From: JAAFHB01 sp942493325
GTDB taxonomy: Bacteria; Bacteroidota; Bacteroidia; Bacteroidales; Prolixibacteraceae
DNA: 64,000 bases
Reading direction: 5' to 3'
NCBI GenBank assembly: GCA_942493325.1
Contig: OW818689.1
Span: forward strand, 620,001 to 684,000
How positions within the stretch are numbered: position 1 is the stretch's first letter; every line of letters starts with the position of its first letter. The position numbers and the translations under genes are program-made. Of this stretch, positions 19,342 to 27,124 are shown in pieces. The notes under the pieces were generated by a model. The model worked only from the letters and a program-made list of their open reading frames with translations, was not told the origin of the DNA and made no database searches.

Positions 19342-20385
19342 TTACCGGGCAATCCGGACATTCACCGGCATACCTTCTTTTACCTGGAGTAAGCCGCTAA
19401 CGATCAGTGTATCGCTTAACTCAAGACCTTTCAAAATTTCAACTTCCGTTTCTGTTCTTATACCGGTGGTAACTTTAGTGATCGCAACTTTTCCGTTTTT
19501 CATAACAAAAACCTGTTCTCCGTCAATTACCGGCACAATCGCTCTTGCTGTAATAAACATGGTTTGTTTTCCCGGAAAAAGATTCAGTTTGATCGATACA
19601 AAAGACCCGGGAAATAAACTTCTGTCGGGATTTGGAGCCAGCGCCCGCATTCGGATTGAACGTGTTGGTGCATCGATTTTGGATTCGAGTGCGTAGATTT
19701 TTGCAGAATATATCCGGTCATTGCCTTCGGTTGTAAATTTAACCTCCATGTTTTCGCCAATCTCCGGTTTATATTTCTCAGGGATAGAAAACTCAATTTT
19801 GATCGGGTCAATTTGCTGGAGTGAAGTGATCACCGTATTATTGGTAACAAAGGAGCCTTCGCTAACCATACGCAGACCAACGATGCCATTAAAAGGGGCG
19901 GTCAGTTCGGTTTTCGAAATCTGTGCGTTCAACAGATCCTGTTCGGCAATGAGAGTGTTCAATCCGTTTTCTGATATTTCGAACTCCTCCTTGCTGATCC
20001 CGTTCAATTTTAAAAGCTCTTTCTTCCGATCAAATTCTTTTTCCTTCAACTCAATCTGCAACCCATTTCTTTTGTATTGTGCCTGCAGATCAGCATCAAA
20101 CATCTTCACCAGGAGTTGACCCTTGTTGACTTTTGTCCCTTCACTGAAAAGTATTTTTGTCACTTTGGCCGAAATCTCGGGCTGTACATTTATTTCTTCG
20201 TTTGCAAGTAATGATCCCACATAGGAATATGACAAATCTTTTGATGACATTGCAACAACCGTTCCGTCAACAGTAAGTGAAATTTTTGGCGCATTACCCT
20301 GTTTCGGTTTACTTTCCTTTCCCTCTTTACAGGATGAGACCGTCACAAGCGCTAAGATTATCAGGCCGGATAAATGTTTATGCAT
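19342..20385 (-). CDS. RND efflux membrane-fusion (adaptor) lipoprotein
   Basis: A 347-residue periplasmic adaptor with a lipobox V-S-S-C (C19), so it is lipid-anchored. Order of modules: beta-barrel/lipoyl start (V-Q-P-E-I-S-A-K-V-T-K-I-L-F-S-E-G), a short alpha-hairpin rich in K and E (about 110-150), the second lipoyl half (L-T-A-P-F-N-G-I-V-G), a beta-barrel domain, and a C-terminal membrane-proximal domain (V-K-E-G-M-P-V). It is first in the adaptor-pump-channel operon. No regulator gene (TetR or MarR type) flanks it; the nearest candidate DNA-binding protein is the 59-residue winged-helix-like protein at 20591. Confidence 0.94.
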   Translation of the reverse strand: MHKHLSGLIILALVTVSSCKEGKESKPKQGNAPKISLTVDGTVVAMSSKDLSYSYVGSLLANEEINVQPEISAKVTKILFSEGTKVNKGQLLVKMFDADLQAQYKRNGLQIELKEKEFDRKKELLKLNGISKEEFEISENGLNTLIAEQDLLNAQISKTELTAPFNGIVGLRMVSEGSFVTNNTVITSLQQIDPIKIEFSIPEKYKPEIGENMEVKFTTEGNDRIYSAKIYALESKIDAPTRSIRMRALAPNPDRSLFPGSFVSIKLNLFPGKQTMFITARAIVPVIDGEQVFVMKNGKVAITKVTTGIRTETEVEILKGLELSDTLIVSGLLQVKEGMPVNVRIAR

Positions 20386-20552
20386 TTGAAATATTGGTAT
20401 TAGAACGCAAATTAAAACAATTTATTGTTTATTTTCTCATACAAAATCCGATAATCTAACGTTAAAGTTAAAAGATTACGATCATAGTCGGATATGAAAA
20501 AATTTGACCTGTCAGGCAGTCATTGGTTTAAAAAATATAATCAGAATCTTAC

Positions 20553-20587
20553 TAAAAACAAAAGGAAGAGTTGAGACCCTTCCTTTT
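20553..20587 (-). terminator. Terminator after the small winged-helix gene
   Basis: On the minus strand AAAAGGAAG and CTTCCTTTT pair around GGTCTCAACT, followed by GTTTTTAG. It lies four bases after the stop codon of the 59-residue gene and insulates it from the efflux operon. Confidence 0.75.
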
Positions 20588-20590
20588 CCT

Positions 20591-20770
20591 TTACTTTACA
20601 GGAGCATAAAAACATCGCTGCGGCGAATTTATTTTTCCTTCGGTAACCAGTTTTTTAATCGCCTTATCGATTTCTTTTTTGTCGATACCAGTTGCTTCGG
20701 CAATCTCACCCCCTTTAACGGGTTTTCCGGCATTTTCAATAGCGTTGAACACGATTTCCTTAATTTCCAT
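20591..20770 (-). CDS. Small winged-helix-like DNA-binding protein (59 aa)
   Basis: ATG at 20770, TAA at 20591. The protein reads M-E-I-K-E-I-V-F-N-A-I-E-N-A-G-K-P-V-K, then G-G-E-I-A-E-A-T-G-I-D, then K-K-E-I-D-K-A-I-K-K-L, and ends K-I-N-S-P-Q-R-C-F-Y-A-P-V-K. The pattern of helix, turn (E-A-T-G-I-D-K-K-E-I), recognition helix and short wing (E-G-K-I-x-S-P) is that of a minimal winged helix. I recall similar 55-65 residue proteins annotated only as transcriptional regulators in Bacteroidota and archaea. It has its own terminator and stands alone between chorismate synthase and the efflux operon. DNA binding and targets are inference. Confidence 0.75.
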   Translation of the reverse strand: MEIKEIVFNAIENAGKPVKGGEIAEATGIDKKEIDKAIKKLVTEGKINSPQRCFYAPVK

Positions 20771-20867
20771 TTGAATAAATTATTGCAATTAGTTTGTAAA
20801 AATAATATTTTTTGCGTCTTGTAATTTATGGATGCCAATTAGCAGTTAGGTGCTTCTTCCATCATAC

Positions 20868-21941
20868 TTATAACCGTGATAGCCTGTTCAGCAAATAGTG
20901 ATCTGCAAGGACAATTGCAGCCATGGCTTCGACGATGGGTACAGCCCTGGGAAGCACACAGGGATCGTGCCGACCCTTGGGATTTATCGTGGTCTCGTTT
21001 TCATCCTTATCAATTGTCCTTTGTTCTTTCAGCAGTGTTGCGATGGGTTTAAAGGCTACCCGCCAGTAAATATCCTGCCCGTTTGAAATCCCTCCCTGAA
21101 TTCCTCCTGAGTGATTGGTGAGCGTGGTAATTTTATCCCCTTTTTTGACGAAAATATCGTTATGCTGCGACCCTGACAATTCGGTGCCTGCAAACCCTGA
21201 ACCATATTCGAAGCCCTTAACGGCATTGATTCCGAGCATAGCATGTCCAAGATCGGCATGGAGTTTATTAAACACGGGCTCACCCCATCCAGATGGAATT
21301 CCTGTTATCACCCCGCTTACAACACCTCCAACTGTGTCGTGATCCCGCCCGGCCTCTTCAATACGCGCGATCATCCTTAGAGCTGTTTCCGGATCAGGGC
21401 ACCGGACAATATTTGACTCAGTCAAAGAAAGGTCGATGTCCTGGTACGATTTATCCAGGGAAATTTCGCCTACGCTTGAAACATAGGCATTGATTTTAAT
21501 TCCCAAACCGGCCAGCAATTGTTTTGCAATGGCACCGGCCACGACCCGTGCAATCGTTTCGCGTGCCGAAGACCGTCCTCCCCCGCGATGATCACGAAGA
21601 CCATATTTCTGATCATAGGTATAATCGGCATGCGATGGACGGTAAACATCTTTAAGATCGTTATAATCACCGGAATGCTGATCCTGATTCCTGATTATGA
21701 ATCCTATAGGGGTTCCCATGGTTTGACCCTGAAAAATGCCCGAAAGGAATTCAACTTTATCACCCTCGCTGCGCTGGGTTGTGATGTGAGACTGTCCCGG
21801 TTTACGCCGGTCCAGTTCGCTTTGAATAAAAAGGGGATCGATTTCCAGTCCGGCCGGACATCCATCAATAATCCCGCCAATCGCTCCGCCATGCGATTCT
21901 CCAAACGAAGTAAGCCGGAAAAGCCTTCCAATAGTGTTCAT
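20868..21941 (-). CDS. aroC: Chorismate synthase
   Basis: Converts 5-enolpyruvylshikimate-3-phosphate to chorismate, the last common step of aromatic amino acid synthesis, using reduced FMN. I place the start at 21941 (M-N-T-I-G-R-L-F-R-L), 11 codons inside the longest frame, because this aligns with the family start; length is then 357 residues. Signatures are F-G-E-S-H-G-G-A-I-G (signature 1), H-A-D-Y-T-Y, R-D-H-R-G-G-G-R-S-S-A-R-E-T (signature 2) and S-G-G-I-Q-G-G-I-S-N-G. No other shikimate gene is adjacent. Confidence 0.96.
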   Translation of the reverse strand: MNTIGRLFRLTSFGESHGGAIGGIIDGCPAGLEIDPLFIQSELDRRKPGQSHITTQRSEGDKVEFLSGIFQGQTMGTPIGFIIRNQDQHSGDYNDLKDVYRPSHADYTYDQKYGLRDHRGGGRSSARETIARVVAGAIAKQLLAGLGIKINAYVSSVGEISLDKSYQDIDLSLTESNIVRCPDPETALRMIARIEEAGRDHDTVGGVVSGVITGIPSGWGEPVFNKLHADLGHAMLGINAVKGFEYGSGFAGTELSGSQHNDIFVKKGDKITTLTNHSGGIQGGISNGQDIYWRVAFKPIATLLKEQRTIDKDENETTINPKGRHDPCVLPRAVPIVEAMAAIVLADHYLLNRLSRL

Positions 21942-21944
21942 ATG

Positions 21945-21983
21945 TTGAAAAATTAATAAACCCGAAGTTTTCACTCCGGGTTT
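21945..21983 (-). terminator. GNRA-capped hairpin between slyD-like and aroC genes
   Basis: On the minus strand AAACCCGGAGT and ACTTCGGGTTT form an 11-bp stem with one G-U pair and a GAAA tetraloop, followed by ATTAATTTTTC. It is a moderate terminator for the upstream peptidyl-prolyl isomerase gene; because it ends a few bases before the aroC start it could also act as an attenuator-like leader. Confidence 0.6.
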
Positions 21984-22031
21984 ATAAAAGTAGATTTTTT
22001 TATCTGAAATTGGAATTATCGGCTAAAATTC

Positions 22032-22625
22032 TTAGCAGCATCCACAACCTGAAGATTTTTCATCACCACAACTTCCGCTACCGCAACTATCAGTTTCGCA
22101 ACCACCGTCGCCGCAACCGCCACCGCTTCCACAGCCACAACCTACACTGTAGGCAGCGTTTAATTCTTCGGTTGTTGCATCACGAACATCAAGTATTTCG
22201 CCGGTAAAATGGAGATCTTCACCAGCAAGGGGGTGATTAAAATCCATTTGAACTGTATCATCATTGACCGAAACTACCAGACCTTCCATCCTCTGGCCGC
22301 TGGTTGACATCATGGGAACTGTATTTCCCGGAGTAATCAACTCTTCGTCTATCTTTCCGTCCACCATAAAGATGTTCTTCGGAAGATCAACAATAGCCTC
22401 TTCATTTACCTCTCCATAAGCGTCGGCGGCAGGAATCGAAATCTCGAATGTATCGTTGGCATTTTTATCCACCAGACCACTTTCGAAAGCGGGTAACATC
22501 ATTCCGGAACCATAAAGGAAGATAAGCGGACTATCTTTTCCTGCTTTCTCAAAAACATCACCATCTTTACCGTCTAACTTCAATTCGTAAGTAACGGAAA
22601 CCATTTTATCTTTTGCAATTGTCAT
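22032..22625 (-). CDS. slyD: FKBP-type peptidyl-prolyl isomerase, SlyD-like
   Basis: A 197-residue cytoplasmic prolyl isomerase/chaperone. The FKBP part comprises about residues 1-150, with the insert-in-flap domain between the two FKBP strands (about 70-125), and family motifs V-T-Y-E-L-K-L-D-G, F-L-Y-G-S-G-M-M-L-P-A-F-E and M-D-F-N-H-P-L-A-G. The tail (about 160-197) is a run of Cys, Gly, Asp and Ser with about a dozen cysteines and no His, so it may bind Ni, Zn or Cu. E. coli SlyD has a His/Cys/Asp tail and supplies nickel for hydrogenase maturation. A -7 promoter box lies at 22642. Confidence 0.92.
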   Translation of the reverse strand: MTIAKDKMVSVTYELKLDGKDGDVFEKAGKDSPLIFLYGSGMMLPAFESGLVDKNANDTFEISIPAADAYGEVNEEAIVDLPKNIFMVDGKIDEELITPGNTVPMMSTSGQRMEGLVVSVNDDTVQMDFNHPLAGEDLHFTGEILDVRDATTEELNAAYSVGCGCGSGGGCGDGGCETDSCGSGSCGDEKSSGCGCC

Positions 22626-22641
22626 AATCTGTTGAATTAAT

Positions 22642-22649
22642 CAAAAATA
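22642..22649 (-). promoter_or_regulatory. Bacteroidota -7 box (TATTTTTG) for the slyD-like gene
   Basis: The minus strand reads TATTTTTG, matching TAnnTTTG, 17-24 bp upstream of the start codon. No convincing -33 TTG element is seen at the proper spacing. Confidence 0.5.
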
Positions 22650-22803
22650 TAATATTAGAGTACAAAGAAAACACGTTATTCTGTATTTTACAATCTTAAT
22701 TAACGTAAAAACAGGAAAAATGTTCTTATTTAGCATGATTTAACTAGTTGTCATAATTGCAAATCAATTCAGAAACAACTGCTATCAATGGTTCAATCAT
22801 AAT

Positions 22804-23559
22804 TTATCTGGGAGTAACCACCTCATACTTAATATTATCCACACATACATAGGCCGGAGTATTCATCCCCCATCCGCCATTATCAGTAGAGCTGAACCTG
22901 AATGTGATTTTATTAATTTTTGTCAATGGCGTAAGATCGACAGTCGTCCATTTATTGATGATGATATCACTGGCATTATTGTCGAAGCGGTAATCGGCAA
23001 GGAAAAAATCAACCGATTTAACCGAATCGCCGGCTGCATTGAAACCAACCACGGTCAGTTTAAACCAGTCTTTATCATTTCCCGTGGCTCCGCCGAATTT
23101 TTTCGACATATTGGCATACCCGTTTTTTATGGCTAAAGCCGCATAAGTTGAATTACAGACGCTTATGCTTTTGATAACATGCTCAACACCAGATGGAAAC
23201 GAAGCATACACTTCGCCATAGTAGGGTGGATAAAAAATCGCGAATTTATTTGTTCCATTTGCCGGATCGAACACACTGTATTGATTACTTACATCGGCTG
23301 TGGTATAATCTGTCTTTTGCGAATAAGCAAAACCATCCCACGAACTGTAAGTGGCATTGTAATTGTTGACGAAGGTCATACCGTTCGAAATGAATTGGCC
23401 CGATTCATCGGAGCCATTCCAGAACAGGGAGCTTCCTGTTGATAAATTCTCAAAATCAGCTGTCCTTATCTCACGAAGGTCTTCATCTGCCTGTTCACAG
23501 GCGGTAAACGCAAAGAGGCTTAAAATAACGGCAAAAAACTGCAATCTGATGTTTTTCAT
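22804..23559 (-). CDS. DUF4465 lipoprotein under B12 riboswitch (BtuH-like candidate)
   Basis: I start at 23559 (M-K-N-I-R-L-Q-F-F), 13 codons inside the longest frame, because this gives a clean lipoprotein signal with C21 in F-T-A-C. The mature 231-residue part is rich in Asn, Tyr and Trp, with S-Y-S-S-W-D-G-F-A-Y-S-like and C-V-D-N-I closing motifs that fit DUF4465, a beta-sandwich family. A cobalamin riboswitch lies upstream on the same transcript. I recall that a riboswitch-controlled lipoprotein family called BtuH binds B12 in Bacteroides and may carry this domain; I am not certain of the link. No btuB or btuG homologue is adjacent. Confidence 0.75.
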   Translation of the reverse strand: MKNIRLQFFAVILSLFAFTACEQADEDLREIRTADFENLSTGSSLFWNGSDESGQFISNGMTFVNNYNATYSSWDGFAYSQKTDYTTADVSNQYSVFDPANGTNKFAIFYPPYYGEVYASFPSGVEHVIKSISVCNSTYAALAIKNGYANMSKKFGGATGNDKDWFKLTVVGFNAAGDSVKSVDFFLADYRFDNNASDIIINKWTTVDLTPLTKINKITFRFSSTDNGGWGMNTPAYVCVDNIKYEVVTPR

Positions 23560-23633
23560 TTTCCAAGAATAAATGGTTAATTGATAATTATAAATCACTT
23601 AAATAAAGCACCAACGAATCAATTACTACCCAC

Positions 23634-23672
23634 CGGCCAAAATCCCTTAAATTGAATTAAGGGAACTGCCGG
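23634..23672 (-). other. Two-tier hairpin in the riboswitch leader
   Basis: CCGGC pairs with GCCGG, enclosing CCCTTAA paired with TTAAGGG around ATTGAA. It lies between the cobalamin aptamer and the DUF4465 start, so it could belong to the expression platform. There is no T-run after it on the minus strand. Confidence 0.45.
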
Positions 23673-23730
23673 GAGACTGAATTCAATCGTTCCGCGCACG
23701 TAAACCAACAGCATAAACAAACCTTTTAGA

Positions 23731-23750
23731 GACAGGAAACGTTTCCTGTC
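23731..23750. other. Perfect 20-bp palindrome in the riboswitch leader
   Basis: GACAGGAAACGTTTCCTGTC is a perfect inverted repeat. It lies about 100 bp downstream of the aptamer and 170 bp upstream of the DUF4465 start codon. It could be an RNA hairpin of the expression platform or a dimeric DNA operator. Confidence 0.6.
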
Positions 23751-23844
23751 AGGTTGCCGACTTTCTGTTAAACATTGAAAAATGAATGACAATAATTTGC
23801 AGTTCATTTTTGCTAATTTTCCCGAAAGCAAAAAAAATGTAGTG

Positions 23845-24000
23845 AATCACGGCAGGTCTTCTGGCTCGTCCGGTTTTCTGAACCTTCCCATCCGTCAGTT
23901 GACGAATAGTGGCGCTCGAATCAGAAACCTTTAATGGACTTACAGCTGCGGGTACAGCTCCGGTATTGCACCGGATTCCCTTTTCATCACCCACCCCTGA
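23845..24000 (-). ncRNA. Cobalamin riboswitch
   Basis: Read on the minus strand, the B12 box GAGCCAGAAGACCTGCC occupies 23867-23851. Upstream in order are the conserved GGGAA-type segment, CCGGTGCAATACCGG, the core GCTGTACCCGCA followed by CTGTAA, a GCCACT element, and GGGAAGG. These are the ordered landmarks of the class I cobalamin aptamer, which binds adenosyl- or methylcobalamin and represses the downstream gene. The first gene downstream is the DUF4465 lipoprotein, with about 290 nt between them. A TATCTTTG promoter box lies 30 bp upstream. Confidence 0.95.
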
Positions 24001-24029
24001 TATGGAATGGGTAAAACCGAAATACGGGT

Positions 24030-24037
24030 CAAAGATA
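24030..24037 (-). promoter_or_regulatory. Promoter -7 box (TATCTTTG) for the B12-riboswitch transcript
   Basis: The minus strand reads TATCTTTG, an exact TAnnTTTG match, about 30 bp before the aptamer. This places a transcription start just upstream of the riboswitch and supports the aptamer orientation. Confidence 0.65.
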
Positions 24038-24234
24038 AAGAATATCATCTGAAATTGATCTATGCAGATGAAGAAAATTCTACAAAAGACGGAAGACGAC
24101 GGGGCGAAGGGGAGAAGGGGAGAAAGAACGAATGTCGATGGGGCGACAGGCAGCTGGGGCGACAAGGCGACGAGACGAGTCACAGGACGAGTCACGAAAA
24201 TGAGAAGATGAGAAAATGAGAAGGTGAGAAATGA

Positions 24235-24343
24235 AGTGACCGGGTGACTTTTTAAGGAAAGAAACGTGGCCCATTAGTTTTGCTCAATTTTGAATCGCAG
24301 TCACCCGGTCACTTTTAAATCTGCAAATAAAAATCAGGACGAG
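24235..24343. repeat. Dispersed element, copy 1 (14-bp inverted ends)
   Basis: AGTGACCGGGTGAC at 24235-24248 and GTCACCCGGTCACT at 24300-24313 are perfect 14-bp inverted ends of a 79-bp unit; the shared block continues another 30 bp to CAGGACGAG. A second copy lies at 54158. The core has no open reading frame. It resembles a small non-autonomous element or a REP/hairpin-type repeat. Confidence 0.85.
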
Positions 24344-24425
24344 TCAGCCAGTAGCCAGCCGCCAGTAGCCAGTTGTCAGTAGCCAGTTGCCAGTAGCCAG
24401 TAGCCAGTTGCCAGCAGACAGAAGA
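24344..24425. repeat. Degenerate short tandem repeats (CCAGTAG / CCAGTTG units)
   Basis: About 80 bp consist of imperfect 7-mer units CCAGTAG, CCAGTTG and CCAGCCG in tandem, directly before ligA and adjoining the dispersed element. The 24085-24230 stretch to its left is also simple in composition (GGGGAGAAG, GGGGCGACA, GATGAGAAAATG runs). The tract is non-coding. Confidence 0.8.
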
Positions 24426-24499
24426 CAGCCGCACAAAATTTAGAGCCGGAATATTCTGTAATTTTCAGTATTTTTATTCCGCAACAAATTTGTCAATTT

Positions 24500-26503
24500 A
24501 TGGATTCACAGGAGGCACTCAGCCGGATAACTCAGCTCAGGGAAGAACTTGAAAAGCACAATTATAACTACTACGTACTGAACAGCCCGGAGATCGACGA
24601 TTACACCTTTGATAAGATGATGTCGGAACTAATCGCGCTGGAAAGTGAATTTCCGGAGTTTTTCGATGCAGGTTCACCGACCCAGCGGGTGGGCAGTGAT
24701 CTTACACAGGAGTTTAAACAGGTGGCCCATAAATATCAGATGCTCTCGTTATCAAATACTTATTCAGAAGAAGAAGTTAGTGATTTTGATCAGCGGATCC
24801 GAAAGCTTACGGACGAAAGTTTCGAATATGTTTGCGAACTAAAATTTGACGGAGTTTCAATCAGCCTGACTTACGAAAACGGGTTGCTGGTCAGAGCAGT
24901 AACGAGGGGGGACGGCGAAAGAGGCGATGATGTTACCGCTAATGTCAGAACCATTAAAAGTATTCCGCTCAGGCTCAAAGGAGATTTTCCTCCCGAATTT
25001 GAAGTACGGGGTGAAATATTACTTCCATTCAGTGTTTTTGAAATGCTCAATCGCGAAAGAGAAGAGATCGGGGAGCAACCCTTTGCCAATCCACGCAATG
25101 CCGCTGCCGGAACACTGAAATTGCAGAACTCATCGGTTGTGTCATCCCGAAGACTCGATGCCTATCTTTATTCCATTATGGGAGATAATCTTCCTGATGA
25201 CGGCCATTTTGAGCTCCTGCACCACGCATCACAGTGGGGGTTTAAAATATCGGAACATACGCGAAAATGCCGCAATCTGCAGGAGATCTTTGATTTCCTG
25301 CATGAATGGAATGAACGAAGAAAAGATTTGCCGGTGGCCACTGACGGTGTAGTCATCAAAATCAATTCCACCAGTTTGCAACGTGAACTGGGATTTACGG
25401 CAAAATCACCCCGGTGGGCAATTGCCTACAAATTCAAGACCGAGCGGGTGAGCACAACCCTTGATTCTGTAACTTTCCAGGTTGGAAGGACCGGCGCAAT
25501 TACACCTGTAGCCAACCTCAAACCAGTTTTACTCGCCGGAACTGTTGTTAAGAGGGCAACACTGCACAATGCCGACATCATCAAAAGCCTTGACCTTCAC
25601 AGGGGTGATGTGGTTTTTGTTGAAAAAGGAGGCGAAATCATCCCAAAGATTGTCAGCGTCGATCTCACGGCACGACATCCGATGAGTGAACCCATCGAAT
25701 TTATTACACAATGTCCCGAATGCAATTCACAATTAATCAGACAGGTCGGAGAATCGGCCTATTATTGTCCCAATGAAACAGGGTGCCCGACCCAATTAAA
25801 AGGGAAACTTGAACATTTCATAAGCCGCAGGGCAATGAATATTGACGGTTTGGGCTCCGAGACAATTGAACTGCTCTTCGAAAAAAAACTCGTCAGGGAT
25901 GTTGCCGATCTCTACGATTTAAAATTAGGTGATCTGATATATCTTGAAAGACTTGGAGAGAAATCAGCAAACAGAATACTGCAGAGTCTTGAATCTTCGA
26001 AAAATGTTCCATTCGAACGCGTATTGTTTGCCTTAGGTATCAGATATGTTGGCGAAACTGTCGCCCGAAAACTTGCCCGGGAATTGAAATCCATTGAAGC
26101 AATCGAAAATGCAACACTTGAACAGCTGACCGGAGTTGATGAAATTGGGGGTAAAATAGCCGAAAGCATTTTGAACTGGTTTACGAATGATCAAAATATA
26201 CAGCTGGTCGCCCGGTTAAAAAGTCACAACCTCAGTTTTGAAATTAAAACGGAGCAAAAAGAGGGGCAAACAGAAAAACTTAAAGGATTATCAATAATTA
26301 TTTCAGGAACCTTTGAAAAATTTTCGCGTGATGATTTAAAAGCATTTATTGAGCTAAATGGCGGTAAAAATGTTACTTCAATTTCCTCAAAAACCAATTA
26401 TCTTGTTGCAGGAGAGAATATTGGACCTTCAAAACTGGAGAAGGCCCAAAAATTGAAAATCCCGATAATAACAGAAGATGAACTTTTGCAACTTACAGAT
26501 TGA
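24500..26503 (+). CDS. ligA: NAD+-dependent DNA ligase
   Basis: A 667-residue replicative ligase that seals nicks using NAD+. Order: Ia domain (NAD-binding, N-terminal helices with Y-Y-x-L and Y-D/D-Y-T-F-D), adenylation domain with the K-F-D-G motif (adenylated K115), OB fold, a four-Cys zinc finger at about 405-430 (C-P-E-C and later C-P-N-E-T-G-C-P), helix-hairpin-helix repeats, and a C-terminal BRCT domain (about 590-665). All expected domains are present at normal length. It begins a three-gene + strand cluster with the DUF6913 gene and dapA. Confidence 0.97.
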   Translation: MDSQEALSRITQLREELEKHNYNYYVLNSPEIDDYTFDKMMSELIALESEFPEFFDAGSPTQRVGSDLTQEFKQVAHKYQMLSLSNTYSEEEVSDFDQRIRKLTDESFEYVCELKFDGVSISLTYENGLLVRAVTRGDGERGDDVTANVRTIKSIPLRLKGDFPPEFEVRGEILLPFSVFEMLNREREEIGEQPFANPRNAAAGTLKLQNSSVVSSRRLDAYLYSIMGDNLPDDGHFELLHHASQWGFKISEHTRKCRNLQEIFDFLHEWNERRKDLPVATDGVVIKINSTSLQRELGFTAKSPRWAIAYKFKTERVSTTLDSVTFQVGRTGAITPVANLKPVLLAGTVVKRATLHNADIIKSLDLHRGDVVFVEKGGEIIPKIVSVDLTARHPMSEPIEFITQCPECNSQLIRQVGESAYYCPNETGCPTQLKGKLEHFISRRAMNIDGLGSETIELLFEKKLVRDVADLYDLKLGDLIYLERLGEKSANRILQSLESSKNVPFERVLFALGIRYVGETVARKLARELKSIEAIENATLEQLTGVDEIGGKIAESILNWFTNDQNIQLVARLKSHNLSFEIKTEQKEGQTEKLKGLSIIISGTFEKFSRDDLKAFIELNGGKNVTSISSKTNYLVAGENIGPSKLEKAQKLKIPIITEDELLQLTD

Positions 26504-26558
26504 AAGTGATCATTCGATAACTATTTTTTAAATTTTATACAGCTATTAAACCATTTTG

Positions 26559-26566
26559 TAATTTTG
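26559..26566 (+). promoter_or_regulatory. -7 box (TAATTTTG) before the DUF6913 gene
   Basis: TAATTTTG matches TAnnTTTG and ends seven bases before the ATG. The transcript would have almost no leader. It suggests a second promoter inside the ligA-dapA cluster. Confidence 0.4.
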
Positions 26567-26573
26567 ACACGAT

Positions 26574-27116
26574 ATGTTTAAGAAATTTATAAGAATCTTC
26601 GCAAACAAGCGATTAATGCAATTCTATGAATCACTTCAGCGAAATGCGAGGATCAAAACTTTTAATAATTCGAAAAGTGTTGGAATTCTTTGGAATCCGG
26701 CTGATGAAGGTAGCATTGAAACGTATGAATCGCTTAGGAAAATATTAAAGGATAAAGGGATTAAACCCACTGGTATTGCCTATGTGGAGAGTCAGCGGCA
26801 AATGGAGACACTGTCAACAATCACCAATTCAGGATTTCTGCACAGGCAGCATATTAAATGGTCGGGTCGGCCCAAATCCAATGCCGCAACTCAGTTTATC
26901 TGGGAGCCTTATGATATTTTGATCGATCTTTCGATTTCAAAAACAATTGCATTACAGTATATCCTGGTTTATTCCCATGCAATCTTTAAAGTTGGCTGGC
27001 AGGGAAATGAATCAAATTATTACGATCTGAGCATCGACGTATCCGAAAAACCTCAATGCAGGTACCTGATGGAACAGATCGTCTTTTATCTTGAAAATAT
27101 TCATGAAAAGGGTTGA
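26574..27116 (+). CDS. DUF6913-like conserved Bacteroidota protein
   Basis: A 180-residue cytoplasmic protein without a signal peptide. It has a basic N-terminus (F-K-K-F-I-R-I-F-A-N-K), an alternating alpha/beta pattern with V-G-I-L-W-N-P near 36-42, the strand-loop P-Y-D-I-L-I-D-L-S near 112, and A-I-F-K-V-G-W-Q-G. I recognise it as the family now called DUF6913, found between ligA and dapA in many Bacteroidota; the number is from memory. Function is unknown. Its stop lies 9 bp before the chosen dapA start, indicating cotranscription. Confidence 0.7.
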   Translation: MFKKFIRIFANKRLMQFYESLQRNARIKTFNNSKSVGILWNPADEGSIETYESLRKILKDKGIKPTGIAYVESQRQMETLSTITNSGFLHRQHIKWSGRPKSNAATQFIWEPYDILIDLSISKTIALQYILVYSHAIFKVGWQGNESNYYDLSIDVSEKPQCRYLMEQIVFYLENIHEKG

Positions 27117-27124
27117 AGTATAAT

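Noticed and set aside
20504..20838. Longer frames (106 and 69 codons) over the small winged-helix gene
   Set aside because: Both are other-frame shadows; the 59-residue frame at 20591-20770 has the helix-turn-helix pattern and a terminator right after its stop.
23749..24195. A 148-codon minus-strand frame over the riboswitch
   Set aside because: It overlaps the cobalamin aptamer completely; the conserved RNA motifs explain the sequence, and the protein has no family features.
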